Shown here: piece after piece, positions 1 to 7,789 of the stretch
Layout of the letters: the number at the start of each line of letters is the position of its first letter
Position numbering within the stretch: the first letter of the stretch is position 1
Assembly (NCBI RefSeq): GCF_024158915.1
Contig: NZ_JAMZGF010000017.1
Coordinates: 30,611 to 94,610, forward strand
DNA: 64,000 nt
Source: Chryseobacterium sp. S0630
GTDB lineage: Bacteria; Bacteroidota; Bacteroidia; Flavobacteriales; Weeksellaceae
Reading direction: 5' to 3'
The notes under the pieces: model-generated
Told to the model about the DNA's origin: nothing
What the model saw: only the letters and a program-made list of their open reading frames with translations
Databases searched by the model: none
Program-made: the position numbers and the translations under genes

Positions 1-181
1 ATGCCAACAGGGTAAAAAAGAGAATGATTACATAAAAAGGGGTGTTTGTTAAAATCCATTCAATTCCCATAATGGAGGAATTTCCCAGATGTTTTATGAC
101 ATCAAATACAGGCTTTCCGTTTTCTGTGAGCCAATTGATTGCAGTTTCTACATATTGGCCTATATCTATAGTTTTATTCAT
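1..181 (-). CDS. Glycine betaine/proline ABC transporter permease, N-terminal part (runs off the window)
   Basis: Only the first 60 codons are present; the gene continues past the left edge. The ATG at 181 lies one base after the stop codon of the ATP-binding subunit, so the two are co-transcribed and probably translationally coupled. The visible N-terminus is a soluble stretch rich in N, T, I and G, then a hydrophobic segment (FYVIILFFTLLA) that would begin the first membrane helix. In ProW/OpuAB permeases a short cytoplasmic N-terminus precedes the helices that form the osmolyte channel. The identification rests mostly on position after an OpuAA/ProV-type ATPase, because little of the protein can be seen. 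Confidence 0.75.
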   Translation of the reverse strand, partial: MNKTIDIGQYVETAINWLTENGKPVFDVIKHLGNSSIMGIEWILTNTPFYVIILFFTLLA

Positions 182-182
182 C

Positions 183-1433
183 TTATTGATTGTTTGCGAT
201 TTCTTTTAATTCTATGATCTCTTCTTCGTTAAACTTGGTAGCTTCTATGACAAGCGATAACTGGGTTACTAGACCTAAAAATTTATTGTCTTCATCAATT
301 ACGGCAATGGACGATTTATTTTCTGAGATCAGCGGCAGCATTTCTTCTACAGTCACTTCAGGATAAACCGAAGGAACATTACTGTTGATAATAGATTCTA
401 CCGTAGGTTCTTTCTTTTTGGCGATGCGGACCACATCTTTAAGCGTTACAAAGCCAAGAAATTTATTTTGAAAATCTACCACAGGTAAGTTTTCCAGACC
501 TGTAGCCCTCATTTTTCTTAAAGCTCCTTCAGGACCGTCTTTTCTGAAACGTACCACCGTCGCTTTGTCGAACATCAAAGATCTTGCAGTGATAATGGTC
601 TTACGGTCTACTTTCTCTACAAATGCTTTCACATAGTCGCTTGCAGGATTGGTTAAAATATCTTCCGCTGTTCCTATTTGCTCTATGACCCCATCTTTCA
701 TAATGACGATACGATCTCCGATTTTAATGGCTTCGTCCAAATCGTGGGTAATAAAGACTATGGTTTTTTGCAATGTATTCTGCAGTTCAAGCATCTGATC
801 CTGCATTTCAGATTTGATCAATGGATCCAGTGCGGAGAAGGCTTCATCCATAAGCAATACTTCAGGATCGTTCGCTAATGCTCTTGCCAATCCTACTCTC
901 TGCTGCATTCCTCCTGAAAGCTGGGAAGGATATTGGTTTTCAAAGCCGGTTAATCCTACGATATCCAGAGCTTTCTGTGCTTTTTTATCGCGTGAAACTT
1001 TGTCTTCTCCTCTGATCTCCAGTCCGAAACCCGCATTGTCGAGAATTGTATGGTGGGGAAGTAATCCGAATTTCTGAAAGACCATACTCATTTCTGTTCT
1101 TCTTACTTCCAGCAGTTCTTTGTTGTTTTTTCCGGTAATATCATCGTCATTGATGAATACTTTTCCTGAAGTAGGTTCATTCAGTCTGTTAAGACAGCGC
1201 AGTAGAGTAGATTTTCCACTTCCCGACAATCCCATAATCACAAAGAATTCTCCTTCATAAATTTCAAAACTGGCTTTGTTGATTCCTATGGTACAGCCTG
1301 TTTTTTCAAGAATTTCCTTTTTGGAAAAACCTTTGTCCAGAAGTTCCTGTGCTTTTTCTTTGTTTTTACCAAAGATGATCGTCAGGTCTTTCACTTTAAG
1401 TTTTACTTTTCGAGTGTTTTCATTTTTTTCCAT
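183..1433 (-). CDS. Glycine betaine/proline ABC transporter ATP-binding protein (OpuAA/ProV type)
   Basis: Energises import of compatible solutes during osmotic stress, working with a membrane permease and a substrate-binding protein. The 416-residue protein has an N-terminal lead typical of ProV, Walker A GLSGSGKST, Q-loop VFQKFG, ABC signature LSGGMQQR, Walker B VLLMDEAFSALDP and switch His in FITHDLDEA. About 130 C-terminal residues match the paired CBS domains that sense ionic strength or nucleotides in this family. Length is normal for ProV/OpuAA. It is the first visible gene of a minus-strand operon; the permease starts one base downstream. Upstream is a gene-free stretch of about 530 bp that may hold a long leader. 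Substrate range cannot be told from sequence. Confidence 0.93.
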   Translation of the reverse strand: MEKNENTRKVKLKVKDLTIIFGKNKEKAQELLDKGFSKKEILEKTGCTIGINKASFEIYEGEFFVIMGLSGSGKSTLLRCLNRLNEPTSGKVFINDDDITGKNNKELLEVRRTEMSMVFQKFGLLPHHTILDNAGFGLEIRGEDKVSRDKKAQKALDIVGLTGFENQYPSQLSGGMQQRVGLARALANDPEVLLMDEAFSALDPLIKSEMQDQMLELQNTLQKTIVFITHDLDEAIKIGDRIVIMKDGVIEQIGTAEDILTNPASDYVKAFVEKVDRKTIITARSLMFDKATVVRFRKDGPEGALRKMRATGLENLPVVDFQNKFLGFVTLKDVVRIAKKKEPTVESIINSNVPSVYPEVTVEEMLPLISENKSSIAVIDEDNKFLGLVTQLSLVIEATKFNEEEIIELKEIANNQ

Positions 1434-1582
1434 ATTCAGAATTTTTCAATTAATAATTTGATATAAAAAATTGTACACCAATTCATTATATACATTTAGC
1501 TTTCGTTGTTCTGCTGCTGAGAATAGGATAAAATAGTTTGTTAAGCCTTTATTGATAAAAGCTTTAAACAAAAAAATAACAG

Positions 1583-1605
1583 CATAAAGACCTGCTGGTC
1601 TTATG
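1583..1605 (-). terminator. Possible attenuator hairpin in the leader of the betaine transporter operon
   Basis: Read on the minus strand, CATAA-GACC-agca-GGTC-TTTATG forms a stem with a four-base loop and one bulge, followed within six bases by a run of T (1571-1577). This looks like an intrinsic terminator, but it sits about 150 bases upstream of the ATP-binding gene rather than after a gene. A second short hairpin (ACTCT/AGAGT, 1633-1648) precedes it. If transcription begins near the TAnnTTTG box at 1806-1813, both lie in the mRNA leader. Confidence 0.35.
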
Positions 1606-1805
1606 TTTATTTTAAATATTTCAATAGATTATACTCTAGAAAAAGAGTGTATTATGTAAAAAGAAACTGATCTTTTACATAGATTCTACAATTAAATTAC
1701 TGATGAGGTAATTACAGATATGTGTACTGAACAACTTGAATGGCTACATTTTATCAAAATGCTTGCCAGCATCAAAAAACTGTATATCAATTTTTTATGA
1801 CGGTG

Positions 1806-1813
1806 CAAATTTA
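1806..1813 (-). promoter_or_regulatory. Candidate -7 box TAAATTTG upstream of the betaine transporter operon
   Basis: The minus strand reads TAAATTTGCACC, the same string as the stronger HU promoter of this window (TAAATTTGCAC). No clear -33 TTG box is found at 19-21 bases. It would give a leader of roughly 365 nt. Apart from this box and the hairpins, nothing is seen in 1434-1961. Confidence 0.35.
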
Positions 1814-1961
1814 CGAATTTTATATTAAATGGATTTTTACATGTGTAAGTTGTTGATTTTCAAAGTAGTTTTAAAGAGGCGGTTTCATGACGAATTTTCT
1901 CTTATCATTAAAGGTAAGAGAAGATGAATAGGGTAATTATTTTAAAAGATAAACCGTAAGA

Positions 1962-2327
1962 CTATTTCAATAAAACGGCAATAACTGCAAGAATGGCGGG
2001 TAATGCCTGAACGAAAAATATTTTTTTAGTGGCAGAAATTGCTCCATAGATTCCGGCAACAGCTACACATCCTAAAAAGAATAATGCTACATTGGTCTGC
2101 CATTGCGGATCTTTAATCAGAAAAGACCAGATCAGTCCGGCAGCCAGAAATCCATTGTAAAGTCCCTGATTGGCAGCGAGTCCTTTCGTTGGTTTAAACA
2201 TTTCTGCAGGCAGAGCAGCTTTAAAAACTTCTTTTCCTTTGGTTTCCCATGCGAACATTTCCATCCAAAGAATATAAAGGTGTTCCAGTGCAACGACGGC
2301 GATCAGAATTTTAGCAACGATTTCCAT
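1962..2327 (-). CDS. DUF1304 family small membrane protein
   Basis: A 121-residue, very hydrophobic protein with four likely membrane helices (about 5-20, 55-70, 78-96, 102-120). The segment KGLAANQGLYNGFLAAGL matches the conserved core of the DUF1304 family as remembered. The family is widespread in bacteria and its function is unknown. The gene is transcribed divergently from a Crp/Fnr-type regulator 64 bp away, so the two may share a control region. Identification of the family is fairly secure; no function is offered. Confidence 0.85.
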   Translation of the reverse strand: MEIVAKILIAVVALEHLYILWMEMFAWETKGKEVFKAALPAEMFKPTKGLAANQGLYNGFLAAGLIWSFLIKDPQWQTNVALFFLGCVAVAGIYGAISATKKIFFVQALPAILAVIAVLLK

Positions 2328-2391
2328 GATTCAATATTTTCTCATTGTAAAACTAAAAAAATAAAGTTAAGTTTGAGTATTAATTTGCAAG

Positions 2392-2964
2392 ATGGACTCA
2401 TTCAAATCACATTTAAATAAATTCATTACGATCAATGACGAGGAATTTGATTCCATTATTTCTTTTTTTCATGTTTTGAAAGTGAAAAAGAAAGAAAATC
2501 TGATGGTTGAAGGTGAGGTATGCAAATTTAAATATTTCGTTCTGGAAGGCTGTCTGAGGAAATTTTTTGTGAACGAAAAAGGGGTAGAACAAACCACTGA
2601 ATTTGCTATTGAAACCTGGTGGATGTCTGATACTTTTGCTTTTGAGAAACAGTTGAAATCGGATTTTAATATTCAGGCTGTAGAAAATTCCAAAATTTTA
2701 GCCATTGATTTTCAGTCTCAGGAGCTTTTATTGGAAAAGCATCCCATCATGGAACGCTATTTCAGAATGGTGTACCAAACAGCTTATGCGGCGGCTGAAA
2801 AAAGAATCCGTTATATTTACGAGATGACAAAGGAAGAATACTATGTACATTTTAGCACTCTGTATCCTTGGTTTATCCAGAGAATTCCACAATATTTAAT
2901 TGCTTCCTTTTTAGGTTTTACGCCGGAATATCTGAGTGAAATCAGAGCAAAATTACGATCTTAA
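2392..2964 (+). CDS. Crp/Fnr family transcriptional regulator
   Basis: 190 residues with an N-terminal cyclic-nucleotide-binding-like beta roll (about 20-115; VEGEVCKFKYFVLEGCLRKF is the first part) and a C-terminal helical region (about 135-190). The C-terminus has the pattern of the short Crp-like proteins common in Bacteroidota (YLIASFLGFTPEYLSEIRAK), where the recognition helix lies in GFTPEYLSEIR. The Arg/Glu phosphate pocket of true cAMP receptors is not evident, so the ligand is unknown. It probably controls the following doxX and carboxymuconolactone-decarboxylase genes (64 bp downstream) and perhaps the divergent DUF1304 gene. Confidence 0.88.
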   Translation: MDSFKSHLNKFITINDEEFDSIISFFHVLKVKKKENLMVEGEVCKFKYFVLEGCLRKFFVNEKGVEQTTEFAIETWWMSDTFAFEKQLKSDFNIQAVENSKILAIDFQSQELLLEKHPIMERYFRMVYQTAYAAAEKRIRYIYEMTKEEYYVHFSTLYPWFIQRIPQYLIASFLGFTPEYLSEIRAKLRS

Positions 2965-3027
2965 ACCAGTTTAAGTTTTTTACGGATCAGAAGCCGGAAA
3001 TTTGTCATGTGATTAAAAGCTAATGCA

Positions 3028-3462
3028 ATGACAGATCAAAAAAATCAATTTCCGCAACTTTTTTTAAGACTGGCTCTTGCCGTTACGATGCTTTCTGCAG
3101 TGGCAGACCGATTCGGATGGTGGAGCAAAGAAAATTCATCATGGGGAAACATGGAGAGTTTTAAAGAATATACAAGACAGCTTACCTTTTTTCTACCGGA
3201 AGCTTTAAGTACAGTTTCAGCGTATGCCGCTACCTTTTTAGAAATTCTTTTTCCTTTGATGCTGATTTTTGGATTTAAAACAAAAATGGCAGCCTATGGA
3301 AGCTGTATCCTGCTGTTAATTTTTGCGATATCCATGACCATTGCATCAGGACCAAAAGCCCCACTGAACTATTCTGTATGGGTGGGAAGTGCAGCCGCTC
3401 TTTTACTGGCGGTACAGCAACATTATTCTTTAAGTATAGATCAATTAACCAAAAAAATATAA
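3028..3462 (+). CDS. DoxX family membrane protein
   Basis: 144 residues with four hydrophobic segments (about 10-25, 55-75, 82-102, 112-132), the usual DoxX layout. RLALAVTMLSAVADRFGWW near the N-terminus and the long FLEILFPLMLIFGFK helix fit the family. DoxX-like proteins are small integral membrane proteins often linked to redox enzymes. Here the next gene, 4 bp downstream, encodes an AhpD-like protein with a CxxC motif, which supports a redox or detoxification role. Substrate unknown. Confidence 0.85.
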   Translation: MTDQKNQFPQLFLRLALAVTMLSAVADRFGWWSKENSSWGNMESFKEYTRQLTFFLPEALSTVSAYAATFLEILFPLMLIFGFKTKMAAYGSCILLLIFAISMTIASGPKAPLNYSVWVGSAAALLLAVQQHYSLSIDQLTKKI

Positions 3463-3466
3463 TATT

Positions 3467-3910
3467 ATGAGCGCAAGATTGAATATTGCAACAGTAGATT
3501 CAGCAGCCTATAAAGCCATGCTGGGATTGGAAGGGTATTTACAAACGATTTCTTTAACACATATTCAGAAGGAACTGATTAAAATCAGAGCTTCACAAAT
3601 CAATAAATGTGCTTTCTGCCTTGATATGCATACCAAAGATGCCATCAAATACGGAGAAAATGCTCAGAGAATTTTTATTCTGAACGGATGGACGGAAGCA
3701 AAAGAATTTTTCACTGAAGAAGAACAGGTGCTGTTGGCGATGACAGAAGAAATTACACTGATCAGCGACAAAGGTTTAACCGAAGAAACGTATCAGAAAG
3801 CGAAGTCTTTCTTTGATGATAACCAGATCGCTCAGATCATTATGGCGATCATTACGATCAATGCCTGGAACAGGATTGCAGTAAGTACTCATCTTCCGAT
3901 TGCAAAATAG
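3467..3910 (+). CDS. Carboxymuconolactone decarboxylase family protein (AhpD-like, CxxC)
   Basis: 147 residues. The motif KCAFCLDMHTKDA (about 48-60) is the CxxCxxxH active site of AhpD-like alkylhydroperoxidases, in which the two cysteines cycle between dithiol and disulfide. IRASQINKC just before it and NAWNRIAVSTHLP near the C-terminus are also typical. It is translated 4 bp after doxX, and an intrinsic terminator follows at 3987-4022, so the crp-doxX-cmd set looks like one transcription unit. The peroxide substrate and the electron donor cannot be inferred. Confidence 0.9.
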   Translation: MSARLNIATVDSAAYKAMLGLEGYLQTISLTHIQKELIKIRASQINKCAFCLDMHTKDAIKYGENAQRIFILNGWTEAKEFFTEEEQVLLAMTEEITLISDKGLTEETYQKAKSFFDDNQIAQIIMAIITINAWNRIAVSTHLPIAK

Positions 3911-3986
3911 TGAAATCAGGGAGTGAGTAGATGGAGGATGGAAGTTGATGAAGACTGCATCATCTACGGATGTTTACTTTATTTAA

Positions 3987-4022
3987 AAAAAACGGCCTTT
4001 CAAATTTTTGAAAGGCCGTTTT
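3987..4022 (+). terminator. Rho-independent terminator after the doxX/cmd operon
   Basis: A perfect hairpin, AACGGCCTTTCAAA / TTTGAAAGGCCGTT, with a short T loop and A/T tails on both sides, so it can work in both directions. No gene is seen in the rest of the 3911-4393 gap. Confidence 0.9.
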
Positions 4023-4157
4023 GATGCAAGATGTAAAGTGACAGTGTAACACAGTTCGGGTATTAATTCTAAAAATAAATTCTTTGGTTCATTTTATTTT
4101 TTAAACCGGAATTACATTGTCTCTCCGTTTCTCGGATATAAAGGTAGTTTGAATTTT

Positions 4158-4345
4158 ATCCAACCACAAAAGTCACAAAAGGTTTTATTTTAGAACACTT
4201 GAATTGACTTAAGTAACTTTAAAATGATACCGCAGAAAAGTTCACACAAGATGAAAATCAAAGATTTTCACAAAACTTAAGTGTACTTATTATGCATAAG
4301 AAGTGGTTCTGAAAAAACTTAAGTGTTTAAAACTTTTGTGCCTAA
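4158..4345. repeat. Degenerate intergenic repeat built from ACTTAAGTG / TTTTGTG words
   Basis: The gap before the cyclase gene repeats the words acttaagt(g), cacaaaa(g) and aaacttttgtg several times in both orientations. The word AACCACAAAAGTCACAAAAG (4162-4181) recurs in reverse at about 6709-6733 (CTTTTGTGACTTGTGTGGTT), so it is a dispersed family rather than chance. No reading frame. Confidence 0.5.
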
Positions 4346-4393
4346 AATAATGAATAGAAAAGTTTAAACAACCTCATATTGTAAACATTTAAT

Positions 4394-5362
4394 TTAATAA
4401 ATAGCTACCGGATTCACATTCACCTGAGTAGAACCTACATACAAAGGCTGTCCCAGTACAAATAAAAATTCCCAGATTTTTTGCTTCACCAATGGACGGC
4501 TGTCAATCAGTTCCAGGTTATAAATTCCTTTTTTTGCGAGCATAAACTGATTGATAGGGAATTCTTCTTTACTTTTAGGGTTGGGATATACTTCAGAAGC
4601 CCAGGTATCACCACCAAAAGCAACGATTCCCTGATCGGCAAGCCATTTTGCAGCATCCATTCCGATGCCGGGTTCTGTTTCCAGGAATTGCTGATTGTTT
4701 TTACCGATCAATTCAAGCCATCCGGTATTAAAAAGAATGATATCACCCTTTCGGAGAGTAAGTCCCTGTTTCTTTAAAACGGATTTAATATCTTCGACTG
4801 TAAATTCTGTTCCTCCGGGTACGATTGATTTTCCATAATGAGCAGTCATATCAAGGACTACACCACGGGTAACGAAAGGAGGTACTTTTTCAACTCCCAG
4901 TTTTTTCACACCTTCTACGGTTACAAAATCTGTTGCTTTATTTCCGTTGTAGTAAGTATTATCAATACCGATGTGCCCGATACCGTTCAGCTGTGTTCCC
5001 ACTCCGGTCCATCCGTTTACTAACTCGTCATTGAAGGTGAATTTATTAGGTCCTATGCTTTTTCCGCCCTGCTCTCCGGGCTGAATATTATATAAATTGA
5101 AACTTCTGTGTCTGAAAGCAGGCAGGTTTTTATCAATAGGAACGGCAAGTGCTAAGGTTTTGCCTTGTTTTACTAATCCTAGTGCTTGTTTTACGACTTC
5201 CGGTGTTAACAGATTGGCTGCTCCAATCTCATCTTTCGCACCGTAAACCGAAGGATACCATGATTTGTCTTCCGGATTGACGAGTGTCTGAGCTTTTAAA
5301 CTAATGCTGTTGAAAGTCAATAGTGTAGCGAACCCGAACATTTTGATCAGATTATTTTTCAT
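4394..5362 (-). CDS. Cyclase family protein (kynurenine formamidase-like), exported
   Basis: 322 residues with an N-terminal signal peptide (hydrophobic stretch, then LKAQT; cleavage near residue 24), so probably periplasmic. The body is the metal-dependent cyclase fold used by kynurenine formamidases and related hydrolases. GTQLNGIGHIGIDN takes the place of the classical HxGTHxD metal motif and resembles the variant with W/LNGLGH; TAHYGKSIVPGGTEFTVEDI and GDIILFNTGWLE are further conserved blocks. The exact substrate is unknown, and export argues against a plain tryptophan-degradation role. Monocistronic on the minus strand. Confidence 0.82.
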   Translation of the reverse strand: MKNNLIKMFGFATLLTFNSISLKAQTLVNPEDKSWYPSVYGAKDEIGAANLLTPEVVKQALGLVKQGKTLALAVPIDKNLPAFRHRSFNLYNIQPGEQGGKSIGPNKFTFNDELVNGWTGVGTQLNGIGHIGIDNTYYNGNKATDFVTVEGVKKLGVEKVPPFVTRGVVLDMTAHYGKSIVPGGTEFTVEDIKSVLKKQGLTLRKGDIILFNTGWLELIGKNNQQFLETEPGIGMDAAKWLADQGIVAFGGDTWASEVYPNPKSKEEFPINQFMLAKKGIYNLELIDSRPLVKQKIWEFLFVLGQPLYVGSTQVNVNPVAIY

Positions 5363-5531
5363 TTTTTATGAGGTTTGAGGTTAAGGGAGGGAAGCTGGAA
5401 GCTGGGGGAGGTTATTGAAGTCTGATAACAACTGAAGTTCTGTTAAATCAGATCTTTAAATCAGATAATGATCATTGATCAGAAGACTGATCTTATTTCC
5501 AGCCTCCTTCTTCCAGCTTCCAACATCTACA

Positions 5532-6515
5532 TTAAATTTCGCTCAAAGCAGAATTGATAAAGCTTAATTCTTCCTGTGAAAGGTCAATAGACATTGCTTT
5601 TGCGTTTTCGATGGCTTGCTGTGCATTTCTTGCTCCTGCCAATACGACTGTGATTGCTGGCTGTAGCGTTGTCCATCTTAATACCAGTTGAGAAAGGCTT
5701 GCTCCTTTTTCCTGAGCAATAGGTTCTATTTTTTCTAAGAACGTTTTTACTTTATTCAGATCAAACTGAGAGAAATATCCGTTTCTGTGGTCATTATCTT
5801 TCAATTGGGTTTCTTTGAAATATTTACCGGTTAAAAGACCTCTTTCCATTGGGCTGTACACGATGATTCCTGTATTATTTTCCAAAGAATAAGGGACAAG
5901 ATCGTTTTCAATGGCACGGTTCAGCATACTGTAAGAAACCTGATTGCTGGCAAGTTGTAAGGTTCTGTTAGCTTCTTTCATTTGAGCAACGCTGTAGTTG
6001 CTGACTCCTGCTGTACGGATTTTTCCCTGCTGGATCAATAATTCCATAGCTTCCATAGTTTCGGAGATAGGCGTTGTGCTGTCCGGCCAGTGAAGCTGTA
6101 AAAGATCAATATAATCTGTTCCTAATCTTTTTAAGCTCTCTTCAACTTCTTTGATAATGTTTTCTTTTGAAGCCAATTTGTACACGGGAATAGTTTTTCC
6201 TTCGTCTTCTGCATCAAAGAAAAACTCTCCTTTACCATTATTGCTTCCGTCCCATACCAATCCGAATTTTGTTAAAAGCTGGATTTTTGAACGGTCTTTT
6301 CCTTTGATGGCTTCACCGATCATTTCTTCACTCAGCCCGAAACCGTAGAATGGTGCGGTGTCAATAGAAGTTACCCCATGATCTAATGAAGCGTGAATAG
6401 AATTGATAGAATCCTGTTTTTCATTACCGCCCCACATGTTTCCGCCAATGGCAAAAGCTCCGTGTGTAATTGTTGATAATTCTAAGTCAGTGTTTCCTAA
6501 TTTTCTATATTCCAT
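5532..6515 (-). CDS. Aldo/keto reductase (AKR, oxidoreductase)
   Basis: NADPH-dependent reductase of the TIM-barrel AKR superfamily. The catalytic tetrad is visible: Asp in SIDTAPFYG, Tyr in the same motif, Lys in LLTKFG and His in LLQLHWP. IIVYSPMERGLLTGKYF and the C-terminal LAGARNAQQAIENAKA are typical of the group with L-glyceraldehyde-3-phosphate-reductase-like members. An in-frame ATG at 6560 would add 15 unrelated residues; the start at 6515 (MEYRKLGNTDLELS) matches the family. It stands alone, with a repeat element directly upstream. Confidence 0.9.
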   Translation of the reverse strand: MEYRKLGNTDLELSTITHGAFAIGGNMWGGNEKQDSINSIHASLDHGVTSIDTAPFYGFGLSEEMIGEAIKGKDRSKIQLLTKFGLVWDGSNNGKGEFFFDAEDEGKTIPVYKLASKENIIKEVEESLKRLGTDYIDLLQLHWPDSTTPISETMEAMELLIQQGKIRTAGVSNYSVAQMKEANRTLQLASNQVSYSMLNRAIENDLVPYSLENNTGIIVYSPMERGLLTGKYFKETQLKDNDHRNGYFSQFDLNKVKTFLEKIEPIAQEKGASLSQLVLRWTTLQPAITVVLAGARNAQQAIENAKAMSIDLSQEELSFINSALSEI

Positions 6516-6543
6516 TTTTGCTTGTTTTAAAATTGTTGTTGTG

Positions 6544-6608
6544 TTAAACCACCCCGTCAAAAATTCTTTGAATTTTCGCCACCCCTCCGGAGGAGGGGAA
6601 TTCTCGCC
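6544..6608. repeat. REP-like palindromic intergenic element, copy 1
   Basis: Contains ACCCCGTC, an AATTC/GAATT mini-hairpin, then CCACCCCTCC-gga-GGAGGGG. The reverse complement of the same arrangement is found at 12438-12496, including the flanking TTTAAAC/GTTTAAA word. The conserved order in two distant places marks it as a dispersed element. No coding potential. Confidence 0.7.
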
Positions 6609-6744
6609 GTTTCAATAGTGACACTTTTAAGAACTTTTCGGATTTAAAAAGAAATAAAATGTTCTTTTCTGTATTCTGAATAGCATCTTTTTTTATTTAA
6701 GCGTCTGAAAAACTTTTGTGACTTGTGTGGTTAAAAATTGTCTG

Positions 6745-7497
6745 TTATTTCTTTAATTCTTTTGCGATAGCTTCTCCAACGCTTTTTGCAGACTGTGGAT
6801 TTTGTCCTGTGATCACTCTCTGATCGGTTACCACATGATTCTGCCAAAGCCCGGATTTTTCAAATTTTGCACCTCTTTCTTTCAGTTTATCTTCCAATAG
6901 GAAAGGAACAACGTTGGTTAATTTTACTTCAGCTTCCTCTTCATTGGTAAAAGCATTGATTTTTTTGCCGTCTACAAGATATTTTCCGTTATTGAGTTTG
7001 ATATTCACCAAACCTGCAGGACCATGACATACTCCGGCTACAATTCCTCCGTTTTCATAAATTTTAGAAGCAATATCTGCCAGTTCTTTATTGTCTGCAA
7101 AATCCCACATTGCTCCGTGTCCTCCTGCATAAAAAATGGCTGAATATTCTTTTGGATTCACCTGTGATGGTGTCATAGAATGATCAATCTTGTTTTTGTA
7201 CTCCTTGTTTTCCCAGAATTCCTTGTTGACAGGATCTTTCAAATCGAAGCCATCTACCGGAGGAGTTCCGCCTTTCGGACTTACAAAGTCAATTTCATAT
7301 CCTGCCTGGTGAAGAACTTCCCACGGATGAGAAACTTCGCCCAGATAATATCCTGTATCCTCACCGGTACTGCCTTTTTTATCATGGCTGGTAACGACGA
7401 ATAAGATTTTCTTTTTCATATTCTTTGATTTTTTGGTTTGTGCCTGAACGAATCCTATCGTAAAGACAGCCAACATTAACAACGCTAATTTTTTCAT
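6745..7497 (-). CDS. DJ-1/PfpI family protein (Hsp31/glyoxalase III-like), probably exported
   Basis: 250 residues. The nucleophile elbow AGVCHGP (Cys157) and AIFYAGGHGAMWDF match class I glutamine-amidotransferase-like DJ-1/PfpI proteins; TGYYLGEVSHPWE supplies the conserved Glu, as in Hsp31-type glyoxalases and deglycases. The N-terminus (MKKLALLMLAVFTIGFVQAQ) is a signal peptide, unusual for this family; an internal start at Met27 would give a cytoplasmic form. The longer start is preferred because it follows the upstream stop by 2 bp, which suggests coupling. Last gene of a four-gene operon with an MdaB-like flavoprotein, an SDR protein and a small monooxygenase: likely detoxification of reactive carbonyls or quinones. 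Confidence 0.88.
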   Translation of the reverse strand: MKKLALLMLAVFTIGFVQAQTKKSKNMKKKILFVVTSHDKKGSTGEDTGYYLGEVSHPWEVLHQAGYEIDFVSPKGGTPPVDGFDLKDPVNKEFWENKEYKNKIDHSMTPSQVNPKEYSAIFYAGGHGAMWDFADNKELADIASKIYENGGIVAGVCHGPAGLVNIKLNNGKYLVDGKKINAFTNEEEAEVKLTNVVPFLLEDKLKERGAKFEKSGLWQNHVVTDQRVITGQNPQSAKSVGEAIAKELKK

Positions 7498-7499
7498 AA

Positions 7500-7787
7500 T
7501 TAAATGATGTTGGTAAGATAAATCTGTGGTTTTTCCTGAAGCTTCTCATCTACCAAAGCTCCGAAAGCCTGGATGTAAGGCTGCTGATTGTGCTGAGCCA
7601 ACCCTTCCTCGCTTTTCCAGATTTCGTAGAAAACAAATTCATTTTTGTCTTCAATACCCTGATGCAGGCTGTAAAGCTCACAAGCTTCTTCTTTTCTTGT
7701 TTCTTCTACCATATGCTGAAGAACTTCCAGTACTTCTGCCTGATGTTCTTCTTTGGCTTTTATAATAGCTGTAAGATGAATTTTCAT
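7500..7787 (-). CDS. Putative quinol monooxygenase (antibiotic biosynthesis monooxygenase fold)
   Basis: 95 residues, the usual length of YgiN-like ABM-fold proteins. LTAIIKAKEEHQAEVLEVLQ is the first strand-helix unit and EFVFYEIWKSEEGLAQH is the signature second half. These dimeric ferredoxin-like proteins oxidise quinols or related phenolics without a cofactor. It sits 2 bp from both neighbours in the operon, and MdaB/YgiN pairing in E. coli supports a quinone redox role (family knowledge). Substrate not proven. Confidence 0.85.
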   Translation of the reverse strand: MKIHLTAIIKAKEEHQAEVLEVLQHMVEETRKEEACELYSLHQGIEDKNEFVFYEIWKSEEGLAQHNQQPYIQAFGALVDEKLQEKPQIYLTNII

Positions 7788-7789
7788 AA

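Noticed and set aside
814..1077. ORF opposite the ABC ATPase gene
   Set aside because: It is a shadow of the strongly conserved ATP-binding gene on the other strand; several similar antisense frames elsewhere were left out for the same reason.
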